From Streptomyces malaysiense (lineage in GTDB: Bacteria > Actinomycetota > Actinomycetes > Streptomycetales > Streptomycetaceae), in NCBI RefSeq assembly GCF_000980885.2, contig NZ_LBDA02000024.1, positions 1-64,000 on the forward strand: DNA of 64,000 bases. The letters run 5' to 3'. A program made the position numbers and the translations under genes. Below the pieces are notes generated by a model. That model searched no databases and was not told the DNA's origin. It saw only the letters and a program-made list of their open reading frames with translations. Of this stretch, positions 42,597 to 51,138 are shown in pieces; position 1 is the stretch's first letter, and each line of letters opens with the position of its first letter.

Positions 42597-44056
42597 CTCG
42601 CCGCCTCCTGCTCAGCCACCTGAGCCTGATAGTGCTCGTCCTGCTCGCCCTCGAAGTGCCTTTCGGCGTCTTCTACTCCCGCAGCGAGCTGGCCCGCTTC
42701 TCTCGCACGGCGGAGCAAGGGGCGATGACGCTTGCCGAGGTCTGCGAGGACAAGATGGAGCACGGGCTGACAGCCGACCTGCCCGAACTCGCCGTCGCGT
42801 ACGGGCGACGGACCGGAGGAACCGTGCTTGTCGCCGATCGCCGGGGGGTCGTCCTCACCGACACCGCTGCCCACGCCGTGGTCGGCAAGGACCTATCCGC
42901 CGAGCCGGACATCTCCGCGGCCCTGCGTGATCGCCTTTCCGTCGGCACGCGCGGGGCCGCGCCCGCGGACGGTGAGTTCCTCGTCGTCACCGTGCCAGGC
43001 GGGTCCGACCCCACCGTGGCCTGTGTGGTCCGCACGGTTTACGCGCTGGGTCCGCTCAAGGCCAGGGTGCGCACCGCATGGGCAGTGCTCGCCGCCGTCG
43101 GTCTCGGAGTCCTCGCCGCCGCCTCCCTGATCGGATTCGCCCTCGCGCGCTCGATCACCCGTCCCGTGCGGGCGCTGGAGCGCGCCACCGCTCAACTCGC
43201 CGAAGGCCGGATCACCGATCCACCGGCCACCGACCACGGTCCACCGGAACTCCGCAGGCTCGCCGCGTCGTTCACCCGGACCGCGACCCGGCTTCAACGC
43301 CTGCTCCAGGCTCAGCAGGCGTTCGCCTCCGACGTGTCACACCAGCTGAAGACACCCCTGACCGCACTACGCCTGCGCCTGGAAAACTTCGAGCCGCACC
43401 TCGCCCCCTGCGCCCAGGACAGCCTCGACAGGACGCTCGGGGAGCTGGAGCGGCTCAGCCGTATGGTGCAGGGCCTGCTCGCACTCGCACGGCTGGAAAG
43501 CACCGAGATCCGGGCGGAAGCCGCCGATCTCAATGCCGTCGTCTCCGATCGCGCGGACATCTGGACGGCCTTCGCCGACGAACAGCAGGTCGACATCATC
43601 GTGTCCGGAGACACCTCCGTTCCGGTTCTGGCGGTCCCGGGCGCACTGGAACAGATCATCGACAACCTGCTCTCCAACGCGCTCCGCGTGTCCGCACCAG
43701 GGTCCTCCGTCACCCTGTCGGTCATCACCACCCCTGCACAAGGAAGCCGCACACCTTCCATGGCCGAGCTGCATGTGATCGACCAGGGTCCCGGCATGAC
43801 CGAGGCCGAACGGCGCAGGGCCTTCGACCGTTTCTGGCGAGCTCCCCACGCCGACCACGACGGCACCGGCCTCGGTCTGCCACTGGTCCGGCATCTCACC
43901 CGTGCGGGAGGGGGCGAGGTCACCTTGGAGGCAGCCCCCGGCGGTGGGCTCGACGCGGTCGTCCGTCTCCGCCACGCCGAACGCCGCGAGCCGCAGGACC
44001 GCCTCGTCACCGCTGCGGACGCCGACACGGCGGCCCGGTCCACACCCGCACGGTAA
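42593..44056 (+). CDS. Sensor histidine kinase (HAMP, HisKA)
   Basis: 487 residues from GTG 42593. Two membrane helices (~8-28 and ~165-187) flank a ~130-residue extracytoplasmic domain. HAMP follows (RSITRPVRALERATAQLAEGR), then HisKA with FASDVSHQLKTPLTALRLRL (here Gln replaces the usual Glu after the His) and HATPase (IIDNLLSNALRVS, VIDQGPGMTEAE, GTGLGLPLVRHLTRAGG). A ~35-residue polar tail ends the protein. Partner of the preceding regulator. Confidence 0.92.
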   Translation: MTRRLLLSHLSLIVLVLLALEVPFGVFYSRSELARFSRTAEQGAMTLAEVCEDKMEHGLTADLPELAVAYGRRTGGTVLVADRRGVVLTDTAAHAVVGKDLSAEPDISAALRDRLSVGTRGAAPADGEFLVVTVPGGSDPTVACVVRTVYALGPLKARVRTAWAVLAAVGLGVLAAASLIGFALARSITRPVRALERATAQLAEGRITDPPATDHGPPELRRLAASFTRTATRLQRLLQAQQAFASDVSHQLKTPLTALRLRLENFEPHLAPCAQDSLDRTLGELERLSRMVQGLLALARLESTEIRAEAADLNAVVSDRADIWTAFADEQQVDIIVSGDTSVPVLAVPGALEQIIDNLLSNALRVSAPGSSVTLSVITTPAQGSRTPSMAELHVIDQGPGMTEAERRRAFDRFWRAPHADHDGTGLGLPLVRHLTRAGGGEVTLEAAPGGGLDAVVRLRHAERREPQDRLVTAADADTAARSTPAR

Positions 44057-44161
44057 GGCGCACGTGCCCCGTAGGTCGATTGCGTACCGCGAGCGTCCCG
44101 ACTCGCAACCCCTGCAGGGCGGACTGTGGCGAGCCGCAGGTCCGCTCCGCGGTCGCGTCCG

Positions 44162-44590
44162 TCAGCGCGGGAGGCGGGTGACGGTCTCCAGGTAGAAGGC
44201 GTCGATGCTCTGGACGGCTCGTTCGAAGTCGTCGAGGTTGACGGGCTTGGTGACGTAGGCGTTGGCGTGGTGCCGGTAGGCGCCGGCGATGTCGTCCGGG
44301 GCCGAGGAGGTGGTCAGGACGACGACCGGGATGGTGCGCAGGTCCGGGTCCTCCTTGATGACGGCGAGCAGTTCGCGGCCGTTCATGCGGGGCATGTTCA
44401 GGTCCAGGACGATCAGGTCGGGACGGGAACGGGACGGGTCCCGGAGATGGGCGAGGCCGGCCACGCCGTCGTGGACCTTGACGAGATTGCGGGCGCCACG
44501 GGCCAGGAGCGCGTCCTCGACGAGAAGGGCGTCGGCTGCGTCGTCCTCGACGAGGAGCACGTCGTAGGGACGGGCAGGGGCGGTGATCAT
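44162..44590 (-). CDS. Single-domain response regulator (Rcp1/CheY-like)
   Basis: 142 residues, receiver domain only. Acidic pair in VLLVEDDAADALLVEDALL, phospho-acceptor in LIVLDLNMPRMNGRELL (~68), Thr in VVVLTTSSAPDD, Lys in NAYVTKPVNLDDFERAV. The pattern matches the Rcp1-type regulators that work with phytochrome or multi-domain kinases. No output domain and no kinase gene nearby. Its ATG overlaps the stop of the upstream HTH gene (ATGA), so the two are made together. It could pass a phosphoryl signal or bind its co-transcribed partner. Confidence 0.9.
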   Translation of the reverse strand: MITAPARPYDVLLVEDDAADALLVEDALLARGARNLVKVHDGVAGLAHLRDPSRSRPDLIVLDLNMPRMNGRELLAVIKEDPDLRTIPVVVLTTSSAPDDIAGAYRHHANAYVTKPVNLDDFERAVQSIDAFYLETVTRLPR

Positions 44591-44949
44591 CGGGTACTCC
44601 CGGTTCGGGGGGACGTCGAGGGGGGCTGCTGGTCGAGCAGACCGGGCCACCGCCGGCGGGCACCTTGCCGGGTCATGTTGGAGGCCCGGCCGATCTGCGG
44701 GTAGCCGGCTCCGGCGTCGGCCGCCTCGTTGGCGGCTTTGGCCTCCAGCCGTTCGACTGCCTGCTGGAGGTAGGTGAGAAGGTGCAGATGCGCCAGGGCC
44801 TGCGCCTGCTCCGCCCCGTGGTCGGCATCGGCGCGTATGGTCTCGAACACCTCGGGCACGAGGCGTGACACGAGCTCGTCGACCTGGCGGACGGCCACCT
44901 CGGCGATATCGCTGTCGGTCATCCGGAGTCTGAAGTGGATGCCTGGCAT
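44587..44949 (-). CDS. Small HTH protein co-transcribed with the response regulator
   Basis: 120 residues from ATG 44949 (ATG 44922 is possible). Long N-terminal helices (IAEVAVRQVDELVSRLVPEV, AQALAHLHLLTYLQQAVERL) precede a helix-turn-helix of the actinobacterial type GAGYPQIGRASNMTRQGARRRW, then a disordered Pro/Ser tail. It probably binds DNA or forms a complex with the regulator. A promoter whose start point falls on its ATG suggests a leaderless mRNA. Confidence 0.78.
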   Translation of the reverse strand: MPGIHFRLRMTDSDIAEVAVRQVDELVSRLVPEVFETIRADADHGAEQAQALAHLHLLTYLQQAVERLEAKAANEAADAGAGYPQIGRASNMTRQGARRRWPGLLDQQPPSTSPRTGSTR

Positions 44950-44955
44950 GCCCGG

Positions 44956-44998
44956 AGTGTATGACCCTGCGACCAGCTATGACAACCAGTGTTGTCAT
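44956..44998 (-). promoter_or_regulatory. Leaderless promoter overlapped by an operator dyad
   Basis: On the minus strand: -35 TTGTCA (44985-44980), 18-bp spacer, -10 TACACT (44961-44956), predicted start at about 44949, the A of the ATG. The -35 lies within the perfect dyad ATGACAAC-CAGT-GTTGTCAT (44979-44998), so a bound protein would block it. Confidence 0.6.
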
Positions 44999-45194
44999 GT
45001 CGCGCGGGGCGCGAACCGGCCGCGCGCGACCGGTTCGGCCGCTTCTCCTGAAGCGACCAGAGGGGAGCAGCCCATGCACATGCCTGTTCAGCGTCCCGTC
45101 GACCCCTTCAGGGCCTACCCCCGGGAAGCGTCACCTCGGCATTCGCCGAGCTGCTACAGCAGCAGGCCAAGAGCCCTGGAGCCGTTCAGGGAAC

Positions 45195-45467
45195 CTAGGC
45201 TCGGGCGAACGTCCTGCCGGCGACGACATTCGCGATCACCACGTAGACGACCGCGGGGATGCCGTAGTCGAGGAGCACCTGGAGGGTGTGACCGGAGACG
45301 TCGAAGAGTCCGATCGACCAGCCGGCGAGCCAGTCGGCGGCGGAGTGGAACCAGCCGACGACGGTGTTGCCCCGGTTGGCGTCGAGCAGGTCCATCAGGA
45401 TCCAGACGACGAGGATGCCCGCGAGGACGTGGGCCACGGTTCTTATGACGGAGTCGATGCCTTTCAT
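45195..45467 (-). CDS. Small two-helix integral membrane protein
   Basis: 90 residues from ATG 45467 with CGGAG upstream. Helices at ~8-27 (VAHVLAGILVVWILMDLL) and ~68-84 (YGIPAVVYVVIANVVAG), with an amphipathic segment (WFHSAADWLAGWSIGLF) between. It resembles small conserved Streptomyces membrane proteins of unknown role. No operon partner. Function not assigned. Confidence 0.75.
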   Translation of the reverse strand: MKGIDSVIRTVAHVLAGILVVWILMDLLDANRGNTVVGWFHSAADWLAGWSIGLFDVSGHTLQVLLDYGIPAVVYVVIANVVAGRTFARA

Positions 45468-45523
45468 GGACTCCGTTTTGCCCGCCGCGGCCCGGATAAA
45501 CGGCCCCCGCCGCGGGGCCGGCG

Positions 45524-45700
45524 GTGGCGCGTACCGGAAACGGCGGGTACGTGGTCCGGCCGGCCGGCGTGGCGACGCTGGACGCCCGGCATGTCGTGCT
45601 CGCCTCGGGCCTGCGCGACGAACTGCCGGCCGTTCCCGCGCCGCGCGCGCCGTGGGACAAGGACGTGATCTTCCGCCCGCACTCCGCGCTCGACCACGAC
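45524..45700 (+). pseudogene. Remnant of a thioredoxin-reductase-like FAD oxidoreductase
   Basis: The frame reads GGYVVRPAGVATLDARHVVLASGLRDELPAVP, very like the segment of FAD/NAD(P) oxidoreductases around LATGLRDELPDVPG, then loses similarity (VIFRPHSALDH onward). No FAD-binding N-terminus or CxxC lies near. It is best read as a ~30-45-residue relic between two functional genes; a chance match is possible. Confidence 0.4.
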
Positions 45701-45827
45701 CTGGTGGACGAGGAGACCGAACAGGCCGTCGCCGCGCATCGCGCGACGGCCGCGACCACGGCACGCCGACGTCCGCCCGCACCTGGCCACGCCCCGCCGG
45801 CTGTCGACGCACGCGTCCACCTCGAAC

Positions 45828-47045
45828 CTACGCGGCACTGCCCTCCCGGTCGCCGTCGGTCATGGCGGGCAGGGGGCTCACCCGGGGCTCCGGGGACGGG
45901 CGGACGTTCCAGGGGATCCACGTCGCGGTCACGGTGACCGCGAGGGCGGAGGCCACGACCACCGCCATGCCCAGGGTCAGACCGCCCGCCGTCGCCACCA
46001 AGCCGATCAGCGCGGGGCCGGCCAGCAGCCCCGTGGTGCCCATGGCCGCGACCAACGACAGCGCGTCGGAACCCCGTTCGGCGGCGGCGACGTACACACA
46101 GGGCGTGATGGCCGCCGCGCCGAGGCCGACGCAGGCGAAGCCGAGGAGCGTCATGGGCACCCCGCCGGTCAGCAGCGCGAGCCCCAGTCCGACGGCGGCC
46201 AGCGCGCTGCCCGCGCGCACCACCGGGCCGTCGCCCCAGCGGTCGCGCCAGCGGTCGGCGCACGCGCGGGCCAGCAGCATCGTCGCGGAGACCACCGCGA
46301 TGCCCAGCGGGGCGACCGTCGGCGACGCCTTGACACCGTCCTTGAGGTAGAGGGTCGACCAGTCGTTCATCGCCCCTTCCGTGATGGTGCCGAAGGCCAT
46401 GGCGCAGCCCATGAGGAGGGTGAGGCCAAGGGGGAGGGCCCGGCGTCGTGTGCGCCGCTTCTCCCCCGCCGTGGTCGGCGCGGGCGCGTCGGGGAGCAGG
46501 CCCCGCCGGGCGCACACCGGCAGCAGCAGCAACACCGCCCCGGCCACGCCGAAATGGGCCGGAACGGACTGCGTCAGGCTGGTGACTCCCGAGGTCAGGA
46601 GGGCAGCCGTCAGCAGTCCCGCGCTGAAGGTGGCGTGCAGCTGGGACACGGCCGTGCGGTCGTACGACGACTCCAGCGTGGCGCCCTGCGCGTTCATGGC
46701 GACGTTGAGGCAGCCGACCGCGACCCCGTCGGCGCAGACCGCGAGGAGGGCCAGGGGGTAGTTCGGTACGACCGACAGCGCGGCCAGTACGACGATCAGG
46801 GCCAGCGCCGACGCGAGCGACAGCGTGCGCGAGCCCAGGCGCCGCATCAGGACCGCGACCAGTGGGAACGCGGCCGCGGCGCCCGCACCGCAGGCCATCA
46901 GGAGGAGACCCACTTCCCCGGTTCCCAGGTCGAGGCGGGTCTTCAGCGCGGGGAGGCGGGAGACCCAGGTGCCGTACTGGAAGCCGAGGAAGCAGAACAG
47001 GGCCGCGATCGACCACTTGGCGCGGGAGAAGGAGGGAGTGGGCAT
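45828..47045 (-). CDS. MFS transporter (YbjJ-like), end of the five-gene operon
   Basis: 405 residues, twelve predicted helices. N-terminus FLGFQYGTWVSRLPALKTRL and the loop VAMNAQGATLESSYDRTAVSQLHATFSAG are typical of the YbjJ/FucP-like group. The start overlaps the GNAT stop (TGATG). As the last gene of the operon with a dioxygenase, decarboxylase and acetyltransferase, it is the likely exporter of the product. Confidence 0.88.
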   Translation of the reverse strand: MPTPSFSRAKWSIAALFCFLGFQYGTWVSRLPALKTRLDLGTGEVGLLLMACGAGAAAAFPLVAVLMRRLGSRTLSLASALALIVVLAALSVVPNYPLALLAVCADGVAVGCLNVAMNAQGATLESSYDRTAVSQLHATFSAGLLTAALLTSGVTSLTQSVPAHFGVAGAVLLLLPVCARRGLLPDAPAPTTAGEKRRTRRRALPLGLTLLMGCAMAFGTITEGAMNDWSTLYLKDGVKASPTVAPLGIAVVSATMLLARACADRWRDRWGDGPVVRAGSALAAVGLGLALLTGGVPMTLLGFACVGLGAAAITPCVYVAAAERGSDALSLVAAMGTTGLLAGPALIGLVATAGGLTLGMAVVVASALAVTVTATWIPWNVRPSPEPRVSPLPAMTDGDREGSAA

Positions 47046-47563
47046 CAGGACGTCCTCAGCGCTTCGCGGGGCAGCCGGGCCGACATGTAGAGGGCGTCGG
47101 TGCCGTAGGCCGGCGGGACGGGGGTCTCGGGGTGGGGCGTGTAGCCGTTCGCCCGCCAGAAGGTCTCCTTGCCCGCCACGGCGATCAGGGAGACCGTCTC
47201 GAAGCCGCGCCGCCGTGCCGTCTCGGTGATGTGGCGGACCAGGCGGCCGCCCAGTCCCCTGCGGCGCAGCGGGGCGCCGACGACCAGGTCGTGCAGGTGG
47301 AGGTTGGTGGTGTCGTGGCGGGTGTGCTCGGGGCGGGTCGGATCGGGGCAGTGGGGGCGGGGGTAGGGCAGCGCAAGGGTGTAGCCCGCCAGCCGGCCGT
47401 CCACGGTGAGGGCGAAGCAGGTGGCGGGTGAGGCGGCGGCGCGGGAGCGCAGCAGGTGCTCGCCCTCGGCGAGGGAGAGGTGCGCGTACGCCTCGTGTTC
47501 GAGGGCGGCCAGCTCCGGCCAGTCGGGGGCCGCTATCTCCCGGATGCGTATGTGGTCGTTCAT
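47045..47563 (-). CDS. GNAT-family N-acetyltransferase
   Basis: 172 residues. Acetyl-CoA-binding motif A is clear: HLHDLVVGAPLRRRGLGGRLVRHITETA. Motif B (FETVSLIAVAGKETFWRANGY) follows. Its ATG is one base past the decarboxylase stop and its stop overlaps the MFS start. Position suggests it acetylates the amine made by the decarboxylase, as a biosynthetic or self-protecting step. Substrate inferred, not shown. Confidence 0.88.
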   Translation of the reverse strand: MNDHIRIREIAAPDWPELAALEHEAYAHLSLAEGEHLLRSRAAASPATCFALTVDGRLAGYTLALPYPRPHCPDPTRPEHTRHDTTNLHLHDLVVGAPLRRRGLGGRLVRHITETARRRGFETVSLIAVAGKETFWRANGYTPHPETPVPPAYGTDALYMSARLPREALRTS

Positions 47564-47564
47564 C

Positions 47565-48830
47565 TCAGGGCCGTTCGTGGTCTGGGGAGGGGTGCGTGCG
47601 GACGCAGACGCAGGGCAGCGGGCCGAAGCCGTTGAAGCCGCCGGTGGTGTAACTCGTGGCGTAGGCGCCGGCGGAGAGGATCCACACCGGGTCGCCGGAG
47701 GCGAGGTCCCGGGGGATGCGGACCGGGAGCAGGCCGGCGCCGTAGGCGTCGTCGCTGTCGCAGGTCGGGCCGGCGACGACCGCCGGGATCGTCACCCCCT
47801 CGTCCGGCCGGCCCGGGAAGACCATCTGGTGGGTCAACTGGTCCATCTCGTAGAGGCCGTTGAACTTTCCGCAGCTGAGGTAGAGCCAGTGCGCGTCCCC
47901 GCCGTCCGGACGGCGGCGGTGGGTGAGGCGGGCGACACGGGCGCGGACGGCGCCGTGGTCGGCGACCAGGTGGCGGCCCGGTTCCATGACGAAGGTGACG
48001 GGGGCGAGGGCGCGCAGCCGGTCCATGCCCTCGCGGAGCACGGCGAAGATCTTGTCGAGGGGCGGGTCGAGCGGCGTGCCGTGGCGGTCCCGGTAGCCGA
48101 GCGCGGGCAGGCCGCCGCCGAGGTTGACGTGGTCCGGTACGATCCCCCGCCCGGCGAGCGAGGTCAGGGTCCCGGCGAGCAGGTCGAGGGCCGCTTGCCA
48201 GCCCTCGGCGGTCATCTGCTGGGAGCCGACGTGCACGGACAGACCGGCGGGGGTGAGGCCGGCCGAACGGGCCGTGTCCAGGATCCGCAGGGCGTCCTCG
48301 GGGGCGCAGCCGAACTTGCGGTTCAGGCCCCACAGGGCGCCCTCCCCGCTGGTGGCGAGACGGCAGAACACGCGTGCGCCGGGAGCGTGCCGGGCGATGG
48401 CGGTGACGTCCTCGACGCTGTCGGTGGCGAAGGTGCGGATGCCCTGGCGGTGGGCCTCGGCGATGTCGTGGTCGGACTTGATGGTGTTGCCGTAGTGGAT
48501 GCGGTCGGGGGTGGCGCCGGTGCGGAGCGCCTGGGATATCTCGGCGGGGCTCGCGGCGTCGAAGCCGGCGCCGCGGCCGGCCAGGCAGCTCAGGACCTCG
48601 TCGACCGGGCAGGCTTTGAGGGCGAAGCGGACGTCGGTGCCGGGGAGTTCGGCGAGGAGGGAGTCGTACTGGGCCTCTATGCCGGTGAGGTCGTAGATGA
48701 TGCGGTCGGTGTCGGCGGCGGACAGGGCGGTGGCGAGGGCGCCCGCGGGGGCGCCGCGGCGGGCCGTCGGGCGGGTGCGGGGCCGGTTCGGCCGGCGGCG
48801 CGGTTCCCCGCGCCCCTTCGGGGCGCTCAT
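47565..48830 (-). CDS. PLP-dependent ornithine/lysine-type decarboxylase
   Basis: 421 residues, with a ~35-residue basic Pro/Arg N-terminal extension. Fold-III features: active-site Lys in VRFALKACPVDEVL (~73), HVGSQQM, phosphate loop VNLGGGLPALGYRDRHG, EPGRHLVADHG, and the catalytic GPTCDSDDAYGAGLLP with C-terminal GAYATSYTTGGFNGFGP. The CDSDD motif is that of ornithine/lysine decarboxylases rather than diaminopimelate decarboxylase. The product would be a diamine such as putrescine or cadaverine, or a modified relative. ATG overlaps the DUF6271-like gene's stop. Confidence 0.88.
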   Translation of the reverse strand: MSAPKGRGEPRRRPNRPRTRPTARRGAPAGALATALSAADTDRIIYDLTGIEAQYDSLLAELPGTDVRFALKACPVDEVLSCLAGRGAGFDAASPAEISQALRTGATPDRIHYGNTIKSDHDIAEAHRQGIRTFATDSVEDVTAIARHAPGARVFCRLATSGEGALWGLNRKFGCAPEDALRILDTARSAGLTPAGLSVHVGSQQMTAEGWQAALDLLAGTLTSLAGRGIVPDHVNLGGGLPALGYRDRHGTPLDPPLDKIFAVLREGMDRLRALAPVTFVMEPGRHLVADHGAVRARVARLTHRRRPDGGDAHWLYLSCGKFNGLYEMDQLTHQMVFPGRPDEGVTIPAVVAGPTCDSDDAYGAGLLPVRIPRDLASGDPVWILSAGAYATSYTTGGFNGFGPLPCVCVRTHPSPDHERP

Positions 48831-50110
48831 GCGCGGGTCGCCCGGATCAGCGCGGGCCAGGCTTCGGCCAGGTCGGCGTGGGCCGCCGTGTCCGACCGGG
48901 CCTCACCGAGCAACTGGTCGCGTTCGGAGACGAGCCGGTCGGCGAGATCCGCGTACTTTCCGCCCAGTTTCCGGTACGCCGTGTCCAGGCGGTCCAGGCG
49001 CCAGAGGTTCTCGGCGGTGTCCAGGGTGGTGCTCTCCCGGATGAACTCGGTGATCGGTTCGGGGCGGACCCGGCCGTCGTCGTCCAGGAGGGCGGCGCCT
49101 GTGGCGGTCATGCGGTCGTAGACATGGTGGAGGTGGCACATCGACAGCAGGAACTTCACGAAGCGGCGCTGATAGGCCGGGAAGCCGGTGGGGGTGCGGC
49201 GCTCGGGGGTGTGGAAGTTCTCGATGTGCCGGTTGTGGAGGATGCCGGGCAGGGTGGCGTCGTGCACCAGGTGGAGGAGGAAGTAGTCGCTGCCGATGGT
49301 GTCCGTGGCGGGCGGCAGCGGGACGCGTTCGTAGACGGCGCGGTCGAAGGCGACGTTGCACATGTCGACGCGCATGGGGTCCACCAGGGTGAGGGTCGAG
49401 CGGTCGCCGGTGAACGGGGTGGTGCCCGCGCCCGTGAACGACTCGACGACCAGGTCCCGTTTGCGTTCCCGCGACCAGTCGACGGGCGCCCAGAGACTGA
49501 CCACGTCGTGGTGGACGGCCGGGTCGAGGCAGCGTATCTCGTCGATGTCGACGGACGGTTCGCCGATGAAGGAGGCGCCGGCCAGGGAGACCGGGCGGTG
49601 GGCGTGGGCCGGGTCGAGTTCGGTGTGCAGCCCGGCGGCCGTCGCCTCGGCGGCGGGGCGGCCCAGCCAGGGCAGCTCGTGGTGGATGGGGAACACGGGC
49701 TCGCCGGCGTGGAGTTGGTAGGTGCTGTCCGAGTCCCTGCGGTGCACGGAGCGGCAGCCGAGCGCGGCGGCGAACAGGAAGGCGCGGTTGGTGCAGGCGC
49801 CGTAGGAGACGGCGGCCGGGAGCAGCAGGTCCAGGAGATCGGCGGGCAGGCCCGCCGAGTCGATCAGCGCGCGCAGCCGGGCACGCTGCTGGTCCTCGTC
49901 CATGTGGTGGACGGTCACCCGGGGGACCTCGGGCAGCGCGGCGAGTGCCTGGCGGTGGACGGCGCGGGTGCGGGCGTCGGCGGAGTCGAGGATCAGGAGG
50001 TGGACGTCCGCGCCGAAGCGGCGGACCGCGTAGGCGGCCTCCTGGTGCAGGGCGGTGATCGTCGCGGGACAGGCGCGGTTGGTGGGCAGGCAGAGGCAGA
50101 TCTGGTTCAC
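48827..50110 (-). CDS. DUF6271-like protein, possible nucleotide-sugar or aminoacyl-transfer fold
   Basis: 427 residues from GTG 50110 overlapping the dioxygenase stop. N-terminus MNQICLCLPTNRACPATI looks like a Rossmann-type glycosyltransferase-A start, and GCRSVHRRDSDSTYQLHAG near 120 contains a DSD of the kind used for metal-nucleotide binding. A later segment (TDTIGSDYFLLHLVHDATLPGILHNRHIENFHTPERR) is rich in His and Asp and may form the active site. The family name DUF6271 is from memory. No function known. It is central to the operon, so likely catalytic. Confidence 0.75.
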   Translation of the reverse strand: MNQICLCLPTNRACPATITALHQEAAYAVRRFGADVHLLILDSADARTRAVHRQALAALPEVPRVTVHHMDEDQQRARLRALIDSAGLPADLLDLLLPAAVSYGACTNRAFLFAAALGCRSVHRRDSDSTYQLHAGEPVFPIHHELPWLGRPAAEATAAGLHTELDPAHAHRPVSLAGASFIGEPSVDIDEIRCLDPAVHHDVVSLWAPVDWSRERKRDLVVESFTGAGTTPFTGDRSTLTLVDPMRVDMCNVAFDRAVYERVPLPPATDTIGSDYFLLHLVHDATLPGILHNRHIENFHTPERRTPTGFPAYQRRFVKFLLSMCHLHHVYDRMTATGAALLDDDGRVRPEPITEFIRESTTLDTAENLWRLDRLDTAYRKLGGKYADLADRLVSERDQLLGEARSDTAAHADLAEAWPALIRATRA

Positions 50111-51138
50111 TTCGCGTCTCCCCCGCCCGTCCAGGAGTCGAGACCGAGCAACTTGCGTCCCAGGGGGTTGAGTTCGGCGGTGCCGTAGCGCGATGCCTCG
50201 GGGCGGCGGGCGTCACCGAGGAGCGTGGCGTTCCAGTCGGGGGTGGCCAGGGTCCGCCAGGAGTGCACGCGGGAGTCGCGCAGGGCGGTGTGCTCCTCCA
50301 GGGCGGGCATCATCGAGAGGTACTGGACGGCCCGGACTCCGCTCGCGGAGTGGTTGGGGGCGACGCCGTGCGCGAGCAGCCCGTTGAAGATGAGCAGGTC
50401 ACCGGCCTGGAGGTCGGGGCGGATCACCGGGAACTCGGTACGGTCGGTGTTCGGGCGGATCGGGTCGCGGCCGGGTGGCCGGGAGAGCCGCCATTCCTCG
50501 AAGCGCCGGAAGAGTTCGGGGGCGCACTGGAAGCCGCCGAGTTCGGGGCGGGTGTCGTTCAGCGCGATGATGCCCTGCACGCGCTGGGGCAGCACGGCGA
50601 GGGTGGTGTCCACGTCCCAGTGCAGATCGATGTCGAAGCCCTCGGTGGTGGGTTCGATCAGTGAGCGTGAACGGGTGCCGGTGTTGGGCGGGTTGAGGTT
50701 GAGGCGGTCGAGGGTGACCCACAGCTCCTCGCAGTCCCAGATGTCCACGAAGGCGTCGTGGACCCGCTGGTTCTGCCGGCTGTCCCAGAGCAGCTGATGG
50801 TGGTACGACTCGACGAAGCCGTAGATGAACAGGTGCTGGTCGAGTTCGGAGCGGAACTCCGGATGCTCGTACCAGGTCTCCGGGCGGTCGGGGTCCAGGC
50901 CCTGGAACCGCCAGGCGAAATCCAGTAGTTGTTCGGCCTCACCGGGCGTGATGGCCTCGCGGACGACGACGTAGCCGTACGTCTGCCAGAACGCGAAGTC
51001 CGCTGCCGAGAGCACCCTGAGCGGGTGGGACTTCTCGATGTCGCGCAACGGGGTCGGGGCGAGGTAGGTCTCGCCGTCGGCGCTGAAGTAGGGGCGGCGG
51101 GACGCCGCGCGGTGGAGGTAGGGGGCTGGTGTCTGCAT
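50107..51138 (-). CDS. Phytanoyl-CoA dioxygenase-family Fe(II)/2-oxoglutarate enzyme
   Basis: 343 residues from ATG 51138 with GGAG upstream (longer starts rejected). A PhyH-type double-stranded β-helix: the metal site is LHWDVDTT (His-x-Asp, ~180) and the distal His in FNGLLAHGVAPNHS (~268), with an Arg (SGVRAVQYL) to bind 2-oxoglutarate. An N-terminal entry TYGYVVVREAITPGEAEQLL is typical. First gene of the coupled five-gene operon; it probably hydroxylates an amino acid or the assembled product. Distinct from ectoine hydroxylase by context. Confidence 0.87.
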   Translation of the reverse strand: MQTPAPYLHRAASRRPYFSADGETYLAPTPLRDIEKSHPLRVLSAADFAFWQTYGYVVVREAITPGEAEQLLDFAWRFQGLDPDRPETWYEHPEFRSELDQHLFIYGFVESYHHQLLWDSRQNQRVHDAFVDIWDCEELWVTLDRLNLNPPNTGTRSRSLIEPTTEGFDIDLHWDVDTTLAVLPQRVQGIIALNDTRPELGGFQCAPELFRRFEEWRLSRPPGRDPIRPNTDRTEFPVIRPDLQAGDLLIFNGLLAHGVAPNHSASGVRAVQYLSMMPALEEHTALRDSRVHSWRTLATPDWNATLLGDARRPEASRYGTAELNPLGRKLLGLDSWTGGGDAK

